The position numbers were made by a program, and so were the translations under genes. Under the pieces are notes generated by a model. That model had not been told where the DNA came from. It searched no databases and worked only from the letters and a program-made list of their open reading frames with translations. Positions 47,873-56,750 of a stretch of DNA of 64,000 nt are shown here, piece by piece (within the stretch, counting starts at the first letter, position 1; every line of letters begins with the position of its first letter). The stretch is from positions 10,592,501-10,656,500 of the forward strand of contig NZ_CP080519.1 in NCBI RefSeq assembly GCF_019468465.1, read 5' to 3'. This DNA comes from Amycolatopsis sp. DSM 110486 (GTDB lineage: Bacteria; Actinomycetota; Actinomycetes; Mycobacteriales; Pseudonocardiaceae).

Positions 47873-48627
47873 TTACAGGACGGCGATGTCGCTGATGCGC
47901 CAGTGCCCGTTGTCTTCCGTGGCGGTGAGGCGGACCTGCGCGCCGCCGCTGGAGGTGTCGGGGGTGCCGGCGCGGGAGGTCGTCTGGTCGGCGAAGACGA
48001 GGACGTGGGCGGTGGTGCCGGTGATGTCCTTGATGCCGATGGTGCGGACGCGGCTGGTGAGCGTGAGGTGGTTGGGGACGGCCTACTGCTGGACCGCCGA
48101 AAGCAACTGCCGGTACTGGGTGACGGCGTTGCCGGTGAGGTACTGGTCGGCGGCGCGGTCGGTTTTGGCGACGTCCTGGTAGTCGAGGGAGAAGACGGCT
48201 TCGGAGGCGGCGCTGAGCTGGCCGGTGACGGCGGAGGTGGCGGCGCTGTCGGAGAAGGCGTGTCGGCGGCCGGGCCGGAGGTCGTGGAATGGTGGGCCTC
48301 GAAGGCGAACCAGCCGGCAGCGGCCAGGAGGACGACGGTCAGGGCCGACAGGCCCAGGACGACGCGGTTGCGGCGAGGTTTGCCGGGCGCGGCAGTTGCC
48401 GGTTCTTCGGTGGGTTCGGCCGACAGCTCCTCGGCGCCAGCCTCAGGTGTGGCGGCAGTGCGGCTGCGCGGCGCGGCATCGTGGCTGCCCGTGGCGGCAG
48501 CGCGGCCGCCCGACGCGGCATCGGAGTCCGGCGCGAAGGCACCACGAGCCTTCGACTCGATTCCCGAGTCCGGCGCGGCGGCCTCGGGCTCGGCGGCGAG
48601 GTCCGGCCCCGCCGCCGCCTCGATCAC
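47873..48627 (-). pseudogene. Mce-associated membrane protein, inactivated by frameshift and nonsense codon
   Basis: The 5' part reads as an Ala/Glu-rich cytosolic region and one TM segment (NRVVLGLSALTVVLLAAAGWFAFEAHHSTTSGPAAD). Near 48260 the frame shifts by one base. In the next frame the Mce-associated domain continues: AFSDSAATSAVTGQLSAASEAVFSLDYQDVAKTDRAADQYLTGNAVTQYRQLLSAVQQ, then an in-frame TAG (48085-48083) where CAG is expected. After that come ITGTTAHVLVFADQTTS, GGAQVRLTATEDNGHWRISDIAVL and a stop TAA (47875-47873). Such proteins assist Mce lipid importers. Two independent lesions make a sequencing error an unlikely sole cause. Confidence 0.8.
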
Positions 48628-48744
48628 GTCGACGGCAGACGCCGCCGAAGGCTGCGCGGCGCGGGGTTTCCCGGCGACCGCGGTGCGGCGCGGGCGGGGG
48701 ACGGCGGGCGGTGGCGGGTGAGGGCCATGGCGGGAATCCGTTCG

Positions 48745-49284
48745 GAAGGGTCTCAGAGGCTGACGGTGACCGGCTGGACGGCGGACAGCTTCCAGCCGTC
48801 CGGAGTCCGCGTGACGGTCGCCTGGAAGCGGTTACGCTTGACGGTTTGCGCATGCCGCCGGAGATCTCGCCGGGCAGCTTGCGGTCGGCGCCGGCCAGGC
48901 CCGTGAGCTCCGGCTTCTCGTGCACGATCCGCCGGATCTCGGTCTCCGACTTGCGGGTGTGCTCGCGCGGCGGGAACGCGATGTTGTCGAACAAGGTCAT
49001 GGAGCCGAACAGCGCGCCGTCCTGGAACAGCACCCCGAACAGCTTGCGCACCTCGTAGAGGCGGTGCTCCGAGCACGTGACCACGTCGACGCCGTCGACC
49101 ACGCAGCGGCCGCGGTCGGGCTTGAGCAGCCCGATCAGCGACTTGAGGAACACCGACTTCCCGGTTCCCGAGGGACCCAGCAGGACGGACACCTCACCCG
49201 GGGCAGGGTGAGGGTCACGTCCCGCCAGATCGTCTGGCGCCCGAACGACTTCGTCAGGCCCTCGACGACGACTTCCGCACCCAC
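48745..49284 (-). pseudogene. Mce ATPase (MlaF/Mkl-like) fragment fused to the tail of an Mce-associated protein gene
   Basis: From GTG 49284 the frame reads GAEVVVEGLTKSFGRQTIWRDVTLTLP, the N-terminus of an Mkl-type ABC ATPase. A one-base loss near 49200 shifts it. The next frame continues with Walker A GPSGTGKSVFLKSLIGLL, then FGVLFQDGALFGSMTLFDNIAFPPREHT (the Q-loop region), and stops matching after GEISGGMRK at the ABC signature; Walker B is absent. Immediately after, in another frame, comes the C-terminus of an Mce-associated protein (TVKRNRFQATVTRTPDGWKLSAVQPVTVSL). So a deletion joined two genes out of frame. It lies 22 bp downstream of the SCP2 gene on the same strand. Confidence 0.82.
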
Positions 49285-49306
49285 CGTTGCGCTCGCCCTT
49301 CCCGGC

Positions 49307-49714
49307 TCAGTCGACGATCAGGTCCTCGCGCCCGTCGGCGCGCAGCTTTTCGACGTACACGGGGAAGAGCCTCTTCGACAGCGGGGCGAGCTTGATCAGC
49401 TTCGACACCGGACCGTCCACTTTGACCTTGCCGCGGGCCATGGCGAACGTGAGGTTCACCTTGCCCTGCCAGTAGCCGTTGGCGACCTCGCTGTCCATCG
49501 TCATGGTCGCGTCGGCCGGGGCGTCGAACGCGTCGCCGACCACACGGCGGTTCTGCGTGTCGATCAGCAGCGCGGACTCCGGGTTGGTGCACACCATCTT
49601 CAGCACCAGTCCGGTGCCGGCGAGCTTGGCGGCGAGGTCGGCGTCGGCGAACGCGGTCTCGAAGATGCCGCCGATGTACTGGTAGATCTCTTCGGGCTTG
49701 CTGAACGCGGGCAT
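49307..49714 (-). CDS. SCP2 sterol-carrier domain protein
   Basis: 135-aa stand-alone SCP2-fold protein that binds sterols or acyl-CoAs in a hydrophobic tunnel. Typical segments: IGGIFETAFADADLAAKLAG, ADATMTMDSEVANGYWQGKVNLTFAMARGKVKVDGPVSKLIKLAPL and LFPVYVEKLR. It follows the P450 gene and is the last intact gene of the leftward operon, consistent with handling a lipidic substrate. Confidence 0.88.
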   Translation of the reverse strand: MPAFSKPEEIYQYIGGIFETAFADADLAAKLAGTGLVLKMVCTNPESALLIDTQNRRVVGDAFDAPADATMTMDSEVANGYWQGKVNLTFAMARGKVKVDGPVSKLIKLAPLSKRLFPVYVEKLRADGREDLIVD

Positions 49715-49756
49715 GGCTGGTCTCCGGTCTGTTCGGGCTGCTGGAGGAACTGCTGC

Positions 49757-51019
49757 TCAGAAGTGACAGGGCATGGCGCGCACGGCGTGCACGAAGTTGC
49801 CGGCCAGGTAGTCGGGCTCGCCGGCGGTGATGGTCGGCAGGGTGCGCAGCAGCTCGCCGAACAGGGCGCGCAGCTGAGCCTTGGCGACCTGGTTGCCCAG
49901 GCAGAAGTGGGCGCCGCCCCCGCCGAAGCTCACGTGCGGGTTGGGGCTGCGGCTCAAGTCGAAGCGGCCCGGCTCGTCGAACACCTCGGGGTCGAAGTTG
50001 CCGGACGCGTAGAACATCACCACCTTCTCGCCGGTGCTGATCCGCTGCCCGCCCAGCTCGAAATCCGCGACGGCCGTGCGGCGGAAGGTCATCACCGGCG
50101 AGGCCCAGCGGACGAACTCCTCGAGCGCGCTGCCGATGCGGCCGTCGAAGTCGGCCATCAGCCACTCGCGCTGCTCCGGGAAGTCGGTGAGCGCGCGCAG
50201 GGTGTGGCTGGTGGTCTGGCGGGTGGTGTCGTTGCCGGCCACCGACAGCAGCACGAAGAACGCCGCGATCTCCTCGTCGGTGAGGCGCTCACCGTCCACT
50301 TCGGCCTGTACGAGGTTGGTCATCAGGTCCTCGGCCGGGTGGGCGCGGCGGTGCTCGGCCATCTCGAACGCGACGCCGTGCAGCGTCATCTGGGCCTCGA
50401 AGATCATGTCGATCGGGTCGCGCCCGGCCAGGTAGACCGGGTCGGCCCAGGACACCGACGCGTCGGCGGCGTGGGCCACGCTCTCGCGGTGGGCCTGGGG
50501 GATGCCGACCATGTCCGACAACGTCCGGATCGGCAGCTGCCCGGAACACTGGCGTACGAAGTCGGCGCCACTGCCCGCCTCGGCCAGCTCACGGACGATG
50601 TCGGCCGCGTTGGCCTTGATCTGCTCCTCGATGCGGCGCACCTGCTTCGGGGTGAACGCCGCGCTGACGAGCTTGCGGATCTTCGTGTGCCGCGGCGGGT
50701 CCATCGCCAGGAACGACTGCGACGCCTCGAGCATCTCCTCGGGGATGTTCTCGAACATCACGCCCTGGCCGGACACGAACACGTCGTTGCGGCGGCTCAC
50801 CTCGACGATGTCGGCGTGGCGGACCACGGCCCAATAGCCGGGGTCCTCGGGGTCCTCCATCAGCGCGTCCTCGACCGGCCGGTGCCACGACACCGGACGC
50901 TCCTGGCGCAGCGCCGCGAAACTGCGCTCGCGGTCGGCGGCGCGGGTCGACCAGAAGGCCCGCGACGAAAGGTCGATCTCGTCGTACTCGGGCGGCTGCG
51001 GGGTCACGATGGCGGTCAT
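49757..51019 (-). CDS. Cytochrome P450 (CYP125/CYP142-like)
   Basis: 420-aa soluble P450. I-helix [12 protein letters not shown] contains the oxygen-activating Asp-Thr-Thr, the K-helix ExxR is [17 protein letters not shown], and the heme loop [13 protein letters not shown] has thiolate Cys373. The segment [26 protein letters not shown] resembles actinobacterial steroid side-chain P450s (CYP125, 142, 124). Redox partners are encoded three and two genes upstream. Terminal hydroxylation of an alkyl or steroid/terpenoid chain, feeding the alcohol and aldehyde dehydrogenases beside it, is the likely role. The ATG overlaps the ALDH stop (ATGA). Confidence 0.88.
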   Translation of the reverse strand: MTAIVTPQPPEYDEIDLSSRAFWSTRAADRERSFAALRQERPVSWHRPVEDALMEDPEDPGYWAVVRHADIVEVSRRNDVFVSGQGVMFENIPEEMLEASQSFLAMDPPRHTKIRKLVSAAFTPKQVRRIEEQIKANAADIVRELAEAGSGADFVRQCSGQLPIRTLSDMVGIPQAHRESVAHAADASVSWADPVYLAGRDPIDMIFEAQMTLHGVAFEMAEHRRAHPAEDLMTNLVQAEVDGERLTDEEIAAFFVLLSVAGNDTTRQTTSHTLRALTDFPEQREWLMADFDGRIGSALEEFVRWASPVMTFRRTAVADFELGGQRISTGEKVVMFYASGNFDPEVFDEPGRFDLSRSPNPHVSFGGGGAHFCLGNQVAKAQLRALFGELLRTLPTITAGEPDYLAGNFVHAVRAMPCHF

Positions 51020-52464
51020 GCGGGAATCTCCTGTCCCAAGTAGACGGACTTGAGCTGCTGGTAGGCGGCCAGGCCCTCGGGCCCGAGCTCGCGGCCGACG
51101 CCGCTGGCCTTCACGCCGCCGAACGGAGCGCCCAGGTCGAGGTCGTAGAAGTTCACGCCGACGCTGCCGGTCTCGACGCGGCGCGCCACGTCGAGACCCT
51201 TCTCCACGTCGGAGGTCCAGATGGTGCCGCCGAGGCCGTAGTCGGAGTCGTTGGCGATCGAGACCGCTTCGTCGACGTCGCCGTACGGGATCACCGTGAG
51301 CACCGGGCCGAAGATCTCCTCCCGCGCGATCCGGCTGCCGTTGTCGACGCCGCCGAACACGGTCGGCTGCACGTACCAGCCGCGGTCACGGTCGGGGCGC
51401 CCACCGCCGGCGGCGAGCGTCGCACCGGACTCGCGGCCCACGGCCACGTACTCCTCGACCCTGCGCCGCTGCTTGTCGCTGACGAGCGGGCCGATGTGCG
51501 TGCCCGGGTCGAGCGGGTCGCCGACGGTCAGCGCGGACGCCAGCCCGGACAGCGCGGCGACGACCTCGTCGTGGCGCGAACGCGGGGCGAGGATGCGCGT
51601 GGAGAGGTAGCAGGTCTGGCCGTTGTTGAGCAGGCTCGCGGTGGCCAGGCCCTGCACGGTGGCCGCCAGATCGGCGTCGTCGAGCACGATCGCCGCCGAC
51701 TTCCCGCCCAGCTCCAGCGTGACGGGACGCAGCAGGCGGCCGCAGGCCTCGCCGATCTTGCGGCCCACCGGCGTGGACCCGGTGAACGCGACCTTCCGCA
51801 CGCCCGGGTGCGTCACGAGGTACTCGCCGATGTCGGCGCCGCCGGAGATCACGTTCAGCACGCCCGCGGGCAGGCCGGCGCGCTCGGCGGTGGCCGCCAG
51901 CTCCAAAGCGTCCAAAGTGGTCTCGGGCGAGGGCTTGAGCACCACGGTGCAGCCCGCGGCCAGGGCCGGCGCGAGCTTGAACATCGTGAGCACCTGCGGG
52001 AAGTTCCACGGCACCACGAGCGCGACCACGCCGGCCGGCTCCTTGCGCACCACGGTCACGCCCTGCCCGTCCAGCCGCGGCCGGCGCTCCTCGGCGGGCG
52101 CGGCCCCGAGCGCGGCGTAGTACTGCAGGATCCCGACGGGGCCGGCGCCCTCCGCGGCGGTGGCGACGGTGATCGGCATGCCGTTCTGGATCGTGGTGAG
52201 CTCGGCGCGCTGGGCCACGTTCTTGCCCAGCTCCTCGGCGAACGCCATCAGCAGCCCCGCCCGGGCCTCCGGCGTGAGCCCGCCCCACTCCGCGGACCGC
52301 AGCGCGCGGCCGGCGGCGGCGACGGCGGAGTCCACTTCGGACTCTCCGGCGAGCGGCACCGTGCCGATGCGTTCCTCCGTGTCCGGCGAGATCACGGCGA
52401 GCGTGGCACCGCCGGCCGGGCGCACCCACGCGCCGTCGATGTACAGGGCTTCGTGTTCGTGCAT
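51016..52464 (-). CDS. NAD(P)-dependent aldehyde dehydrogenase
   Basis: 482-aa ALDH superfamily enzyme. [30 protein letters not shown] binds the nucleotide, FTGSTPVGRKI is conserved, Glu251 in LELGGKS is the general base, and Cys285 in NNGQTCYLSTR is the nucleophile. It probably oxidises the aldehyde made from the P450-derived alcohol to the acid, which the acyl-CoA ligase then activates. The ATG shares its A with the ferredoxin reductase stop. Confidence 0.93.
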   Translation of the reverse strand: MHEHEALYIDGAWVRPAGGATLAVISPDTEERIGTVPLAGESEVDSAVAAAGRALRSAEWGGLTPEARAGLLMAFAEELGKNVAQRAELTTIQNGMPITVATAAEGAGPVGILQYYAALGAAPAEERRPRLDGQGVTVVRKEPAGVVALVVPWNFPQVLTMFKLAPALAAGCTVVLKPSPETTLDALELAATAERAGLPAGVLNVISGGADIGEYLVTHPGVRKVAFTGSTPVGRKIGEACGRLLRPVTLELGGKSAAIVLDDADLAATVQGLATASLLNNGQTCYLSTRILAPRSRHDEVVAALSGLASALTVGDPLDPGTHIGPLVSDKQRRRVEEYVAVGRESGATLAAGGGRPDRDRGWYVQPTVFGGVDNGSRIAREEIFGPVLTVIPYGDVDEAVSIANDSDYGLGGTIWTSDVEKGLDVARRVETGSVGVNFYDLDLGAPFGGVKASGVGRELGPEGLAAYQQLKSVYLGQEIPA

Positions 52465-53678
52465 CAGCGCACTCCTTCGGACACGGGTTCCCGCCGCCGG
52501 GCGGCGAAGTCGAGCGCGCCGGACCAGTCGGTGCGGCGGGCGATGAGGGCCCGGAACTTCATGATCTCCCGCTGTTTGTTCACCGCGAGCACGCCGGTGA
52601 GGCGGTCGCCGGAGCGGTACAGCGCGACGAACCGGCCCTCGTCCGGATCGCCGAGCACCACCTGGGTCTCGTCGGCGTCGGGCACGCCGGCGAACTGGAT
52701 GCGGCTGTCGTACCAGTCGGACCAGAAGTAGGGCACGGTCTCGTACGGCTTGGCCGCCCCCGGCAACGCGGCGGCAACGCCCGCCGCGGCCCCCTGCTCC
52801 GCGGCGCTGCTCCAGTGCTCCAGGCGCATGGCCCGGCCGAACAACGGGTTGGCCCACCGGGCGACGTCACCCGCGGCGTACACGCCGGGCAGCCCGGTCG
52901 CGAGCGTCTCGTCGCACACCACACCGTCCTCCAGCGTGAGGCCGCTGCCCGCGAGCCAGTCCGTGGCCGGGACCGCGCCGGCGCCGACCACGACGAGGTC
53001 GGCGTCCAGCGTCGTGCCGTCGGCCAGCCCCACGCGTTCGACACGGTCGTGGCCTTCGACGCCGGTCACGGCGACGCCGCAGCGCAGGTCCGTGCCGTTC
53101 GCTCGGTGCAGCGCCGAGCACGGTTCTCCCATGGCGCCGATCGCGCGCATCAACGGCGTCGGCGCGGCCTCCACCACGGTCACCGGGAGACCGCGTTTGC
53201 GCGCTGCCGAAGCGACTTCCGAGCCGATGAACCCGGCGCCGATCACCACCGTGCGCGCACCGGCGTCGAGGGCCGCGCGCACGGCGAGCGCGTCGTCGAG
53301 GGTGCGCAGCGTGTGCACGCCGGCCAGGTGGCTCGTGCCGGGCAGCGTCCGGGCGGTCGCGCCGGTGGCGATCACAAGGCCGTCGTACGGGATCTCCTTC
53401 TCGCCCGCGTGCACCACGCGCTCGGCCGGGTCCAGCGCGTGCGCCCGAATGCCGAGCACGAGCTCGACGCCGAGCTCGTCCCGCAGCACCTGCTCCTCGC
53501 GGAACACCGGCGCGGCGACCGGCCCGTCGAGGAACGCCTTCGACAGCGGCGGCCGGTCGTAGGGCAGGTGTTCCTCGGCGCCGACGAGCGTGACGGGCCC
53601 GGTGAACCCGGCCTTGCGCACGCCCTCCACGGCCCGCAGCCCGGCCAGGGAGGCGCCGACCACCACGAGACGTGTCAC
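52464..53678 (-). CDS. FAD-dependent ferredoxin reductase
   Basis: 404-aa oxygenase-coupled NADH:ferredoxin reductase. The FAD motif VVVGASLAGLRAVEGVRKAGF, the NAD motif VVIGAGFIGSEVASAARKRG, and the second FAD motif GVYAAGDVARWANPLFG are in place. The C-terminal domain ends in the Trp-rich VPYFWSDWYDSRIQFAG. It passes electrons to the adjacent ferredoxin for the P450. The GTG start at 53678 lies 13 bp after the ferredoxin stop, a gap made by a 17-bp duplication. Confidence 0.93.
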   Translation of the reverse strand: MTRLVVVGASLAGLRAVEGVRKAGFTGPVTLVGAEEHLPYDRPPLSKAFLDGPVAAPVFREEQVLRDELGVELVLGIRAHALDPAERVVHAGEKEIPYDGLVIATGATARTLPGTSHLAGVHTLRTLDDALAVRAALDAGARTVVIGAGFIGSEVASAARKRGLPVTVVEAAPTPLMRAIGAMGEPCSALHRANGTDLRCGVAVTGVEGHDRVERVGLADGTTLDADLVVVGAGAVPATDWLAGSGLTLEDGVVCDETLATGLPGVYAAGDVARWANPLFGRAMRLEHWSSAAEQGAAAGVAAALPGAAKPYETVPYFWSDWYDSRIQFAGVPDADETQVVLGDPDEGRFVALYRSGDRLTGVLAVNKQREIMKFRALIARRTDWSGALDFAARRREPVSEGVR

Positions 53679-53705
53679 TTCTCAAGCCCCGTCACTTCTC
53701 AAGCC
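53674..53705. repeat. 17-bp tandem duplication at the ferredoxin/reductase gene junction
   Basis: GTCACTTCTCAAGCC occurs at 53674-53688 and again at 53691-53705, a 17-bp period. Each copy encodes the end of the ferredoxin (Leu-Glu-Lys-stop) on the minus strand. Confidence 0.85.
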
Positions 53706-53883
53706 TCAGTGCCTCGGTCGGGCACCCCGTCACGGCTTGCTCCACTTCGGACTCCAGCCCGTCGGGCACGGTCTCGGACGAGAGGACCAGGTCACCGTTG
53801 TCGTCCACCTCGAACACCTCGGGCGCGAACGACTCGCAGATGCCCAGCCCGGTGCAGCGGGCGCGGTCCACGACGATCTTCAC
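53692..53883 (-). CDS. [3Fe-4S] ferredoxin
   Basis: 63-aa actinobacterial P450-type ferredoxin. Cluster ligands are Cys10 and Cys16 in CTGLGICESFAPEVF and Cys54 in AVTGCPTEAL. The position of a fourth ligand is occupied by Gly13 (CxxGxxC pattern), so a 3Fe-4S cluster is expected. It sits between the alcohol dehydrogenase and reductase genes, with a 4-bp gap to the former. Confidence 0.93.
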   Translation of the reverse strand: MKIVVDRARCTGLGICESFAPEVFEVDDNGDLVLSSETVPDGLESEVEQAVTGCPTEALRLEK

Positions 53884-53887
53884 GTGC

Positions 53888-54991
53888 TCACTCCTTCCGC
53901 GCGGAGGGAACCAGGACGGGCTTCACGACCTCGCCCTTCAGGCTCGCCTGCTCGGCTTCGTTGATCTCCTCGAACGGGAACGTCTCCACGAGCCGGTCGA
54001 ACGGGAACCGGCCCTGGCGCCACAGCTCGATCAGCCGCGGGATCATCACCTGCGGCACAGCGTCGCCCTCGAGGATTCCCATCACGTTGCGGCCCACGGC
54101 GAGCGCCGTCGGGTCGAGCACCAGGTCGCCCTGCTGCACCCCGACGAGCCCGCAGGTGCCGGTCGGGCGCAGCACCGCGATCGCCGTGGTGATCACCGAC
54201 GGCACGCCGGTGGTGTCCAGCGTGTACTGAGCGCCGCCCGTGGCCGCGAGCAGCTGCTCGACCAGGTCGGCCGCGGCGCCGTCGACGACGTGCGTGGCGC
54301 CGAGCTCCTTCGCCAGCTCCAGCCGGCGCGGGTTGAGGTCCACGGCGACGATCCGCGCGGCACCGGCCACCCGCGCGGCCATCACCGCGGACAGGCCCAC
54401 GCCGCCGGCGCCGAACACGACGAAACTCGTGCCGGGCGCCACGCCGAGCGCGCTGAACACCGAGGCCGCGCCGGTCTGGATGCCGCAGCCGAGCGGGCCG
54501 AGCAGCTCCAGCGGCAGCTCCGGGTCGACCTTCACCGCGTTGCGTGCGGCGACCACCGAGTGCGAGGCGAACGACGACTGCCCGAACCAGCGGGCGGCCA
54601 CGGCCTCGCCGGCGGCGTCGAGCACCGGCTGCTCGCCGTCCGGGTCGTGGCCGGTGAGGTTGCGCGGGAAGAAGGTCTCGCAGTACGACGGGTGCCCGGC
54701 GACGCAGTTGGCGCAGTGGCCGCAGAAGTCGAACGAGAGCACCACGTGGTCACCCGGCGCCAGGCTCGTGACGTCGGCGCCCACGGCCTCGACGATCCCC
54801 GAGCCTTCGTGCCCGGTGATGATCGGCGGCGCGGCCAGGAAACCCGGCGCGCGCGGCAGCAGGTCCGTGTGACAGAGCCCGGCGCCGGCGATGCGCACCA
54901 GCACCTGGTCCGTGCTCGGGGCGGGCAGCTCGACGTCCTCGATCCGGTAGGGCCCGTCGGCGGCGCGCAGCACCGCGGCCTTGATCTGCAT
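53888..54991 (-). CDS. Zinc-dependent alcohol dehydrogenase (MDR family)
   Basis: 367 aa. The catalytic zinc site includes Cys40 in GAGLCHTDLLPR and GHEGSGIVEAVG. The structural zinc lobe is CGHCANCVAGHPSYC. The cofactor loop is VVFGAGGVGLSAVMAARVAGAARIVAVDLN, with Asp indicating NAD preference. It resembles aryl/long-chain alcohol dehydrogenases encoded in P450 operons. It probably oxidises the primary alcohol formed by the P450. The ATG at 54991 has a GGAG-type SD. Confidence 0.92.
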   Translation of the reverse strand: MQIKAAVLRAADGPYRIEDVELPAPSTDQVLVRIAGAGLCHTDLLPRAPGFLAAPPIITGHEGSGIVEAVGADVTSLAPGDHVVLSFDFCGHCANCVAGHPSYCETFFPRNLTGHDPDGEQPVLDAAGEAVAARWFGQSSFASHSVVAARNAVKVDPELPLELLGPLGCGIQTGAASVFSALGVAPGTSFVVFGAGGVGLSAVMAARVAGAARIVAVDLNPRRLELAKELGATHVVDGAAADLVEQLLAATGGAQYTLDTTGVPSVITTAIAVLRPTGTCGLVGVQQGDLVLDPTALAVGRNVMGILEGDAVPQVMIPRLIELWRQGRFPFDRLVETFPFEEINEAEQASLKGEVVKPVLVPSARKE

Positions 54992-55026
54992 GATCTTCTC
55001 GCTCCTGGTGAGTCCGAGGTGGTCGG

Positions 55027-56538
55027 TCAGCGGGTGAGCTCGCCCTTGACGAGCTTCCCGGTGGGAGTGCGGGGCAGCCGGTCCACGAAGGTGAACGCCC
55101 GGGGGACCTTGTAGTGCGCGATGCGTTCGCGCAGGTACTCGCGCAGCTCGTCGCCGAGCCCGGGCGCGGCCTCGCCCGCGGGTTCGACGAACGCCTGCAC
55201 CGCCTCGCCCATCTCCGGGTCGGGCACGCCGACCACGGCGACGTCGAGCACCTTCGGGTGCAGCGTCAGCGCGTTCTCGATCTCCTGCGGGTAGATGTTC
55301 ACCCCGCCGGAGATGATCATGAAGGCCTTGCGGTCGGTGAGGAACAGGAAGCCGTCCTCGTCGACGTAGCCGACGTCGCCGGTGGTGGTCCACGTCGGGT
55401 GCTCCGGGTGCTGCGCTTCGGCGGTCTTGCCCGGGTCGTTGTGGTAGGCGAACGGCAGCGCGTCGCGTTCGAAGTAGACGGTGCCGATGCCGCCCGCCGG
55501 CAGCTCTTCGCCGTCCTCGCCGCAGATCCGGAGCACGCCGACGCCGGCCGGCCCGACCGAGCCGGGCTTGCGCAGCCACTGCTCGCTGTCGATGAACGTG
55601 ATGCCGCTGCCCTCGGTGGACGAGTAGTACTCGTGCAGGACCGGGCCCCACCAGTCGATCATGGCGCGCTTGACGTCGACCGGACACGGCGCCGCGGCGT
55701 GGATGGCCGCGCGCTGGCTCGACAGGTCGTACTTCGCGCGCGTGGCTTCGGGGAGCTTGAGCATGCGGACGAACATCGTCGGCACCCACTGGCTGTGCGT
55801 CACGCGGTGGGTCTCGATCGCGGAAAGCGCTTGCTCCGCGTCGAACTTCTCCATCAGCACCACCGTGCCGCCCAGCGCCTGCACCACACCGCCGAAGCGC
55901 AGCGGCGCCGCGTGGTAGACCGGCGCGGGCGAGAGGTAGACCGTGTCGGGGCCGAACTCGTACAGGGGCCCGAAAACCGCGGTGTAGACGTCGCCTGGCT
56001 CGTCGACCCGGCGCTCTGGCAGCGGCGGCTTGATCCCCTTGGGCCGGCCGGTGGTGCCGGACGAGTAGAGCATGTCCATGCCCCGCGGCTGCTCCGGCAG
56101 CGGCTCGGCCGACGTGCTCGCCAGCGCGTCCTCATAGGACTCGTACCCGGCCACGCTTGCCCGGTACGCCAGGCGGATGCGCACCTTCGGCGTGTCCGCG
56201 ACGACGGCCTCGGCCACGTCGGCGAGCCCGGCCGACACGATCAGCGCCTCGGCGCCGCAGTCGTCGACGATGTAGGCGACCTCGGCCGGCGACAGGTGCC
56301 GGTTCACGGCGGTGATGTAGAGGCCCGAGCGCAGCGCGGCCCAGTAGACCTCGAACACTTTCGGGTCATTTCCCGAAAGGAGCGCGATGTGGTCGCCGCG
56401 GCGCAGCCCCGCGTCGTGCAGGTAGCGCGCCAGCCGCGCCGAACGCTCCTCCAGCTGCCCGTACGTGAGCACCTCGCCGCCCGCCACGACGACGGCGGGC
56501 TTGTCGGGGAACTGCTCGGCGTGGACACCGGGGTACAT
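55027..56538 (-). CDS. Acyl-CoA ligase (FadD-like, ANL superfamily)
   Basis: 503-aa adenylate-forming ligase. A3 motif LYSSGTTGRPKGI, A5 YYSSTEG, A7 TTTGDVGYVDEDGFLFLTDRK, and the A10 lysine in PTGKLVKGELTR are complete. It activates a carboxylic acid to its CoA thioester for beta-oxidation, matching FadD enzymes of actinobacterial steroid/terpenoid clusters. It is the first gene of the leftward operon, 212 bp from the divergent tetR gene, with an operator-like palindrome (56628-56639) in between. Confidence 0.92.
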   Translation of the reverse strand: MYPGVHAEQFPDKPAVVVAGGEVLTYGQLEERSARLARYLHDAGLRRGDHIALLSGNDPKVFEVYWAALRSGLYITAVNRHLSPAEVAYIVDDCGAEALIVSAGLADVAEAVVADTPKVRIRLAYRASVAGYESYEDALASTSAEPLPEQPRGMDMLYSSGTTGRPKGIKPPLPERRVDEPGDVYTAVFGPLYEFGPDTVYLSPAPVYHAAPLRFGGVVQALGGTVVLMEKFDAEQALSAIETHRVTHSQWVPTMFVRMLKLPEATRAKYDLSSQRAAIHAAAPCPVDVKRAMIDWWGPVLHEYYSSTEGSGITFIDSEQWLRKPGSVGPAGVGVLRICGEDGEELPAGGIGTVYFERDALPFAYHNDPGKTAEAQHPEHPTWTTTGDVGYVDEDGFLFLTDRKAFMIISGGVNIYPQEIENALTLHPKVLDVAVVGVPDPEMGEAVQAFVEPAGEAAPGLGDELREYLRERIAHYKVPRAFTFVDRLPRTPTGKLVKGELTR

Positions 56539-56627
56539 GGGCGCTCCTGGCGGGGGAACCGGACGGGGAGTCGACCGGTGCGCCGCGGGCGCCCGAACCG
56601 GTCGGCTGTGACCTCGGAAGAGCTATC

Positions 56628-56639
56628 TAGCGTTCGTTA
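56628..56639. promoter_or_regulatory. Palindromic operator TAGCGTTCGTTA (copy 1)
   Basis: One of three near-identical 12-bp elements (consensus TARCGWTCGTTA) in this region. It lies 90 bp upstream of the acyl-CoA ligase and 112 bp upstream of the divergent TetR gene. Copies 2 and 3 flank the acyl-CoA dehydrogenase promoter. Confidence 0.6.
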
Positions 56640-56672
56640 AGTTGAGCGTATGGCCCAGCTCACATGTTGTCA

Positions 56673-56700
56673 AGACAGTATGTCTGGATTCTCTGTCCAG
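56673..56700. promoter_or_regulatory. Two adjacent dyads upstream of the TetR gene
   Basis: AGACA-GTA-TGTCT (56673-56685) and CTGGA-N7-TCCAG (56684-56700) overlap by two bases, 50-78 bp before the tetR ATG. They differ from the TARCGWTCGTTA element, so they may be the autoregulatory site of this TetR protein. Confidence 0.4.
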
Positions 56701-56750
56701 TCAATTCGAGCGGCGAGCCGGTAGGGTGAGAGCGAAGAAAAGGAGGCTGG

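Noticed and set aside
47665..48627. A 320-aa uninterrupted frame over the Mce-associated region
   Set aside because: After the TM segment it turns into a Ser/Pro/Thr-rich out-of-frame reading. The true domain continues in the next frame, so it is a frameshift product and not a new protein.
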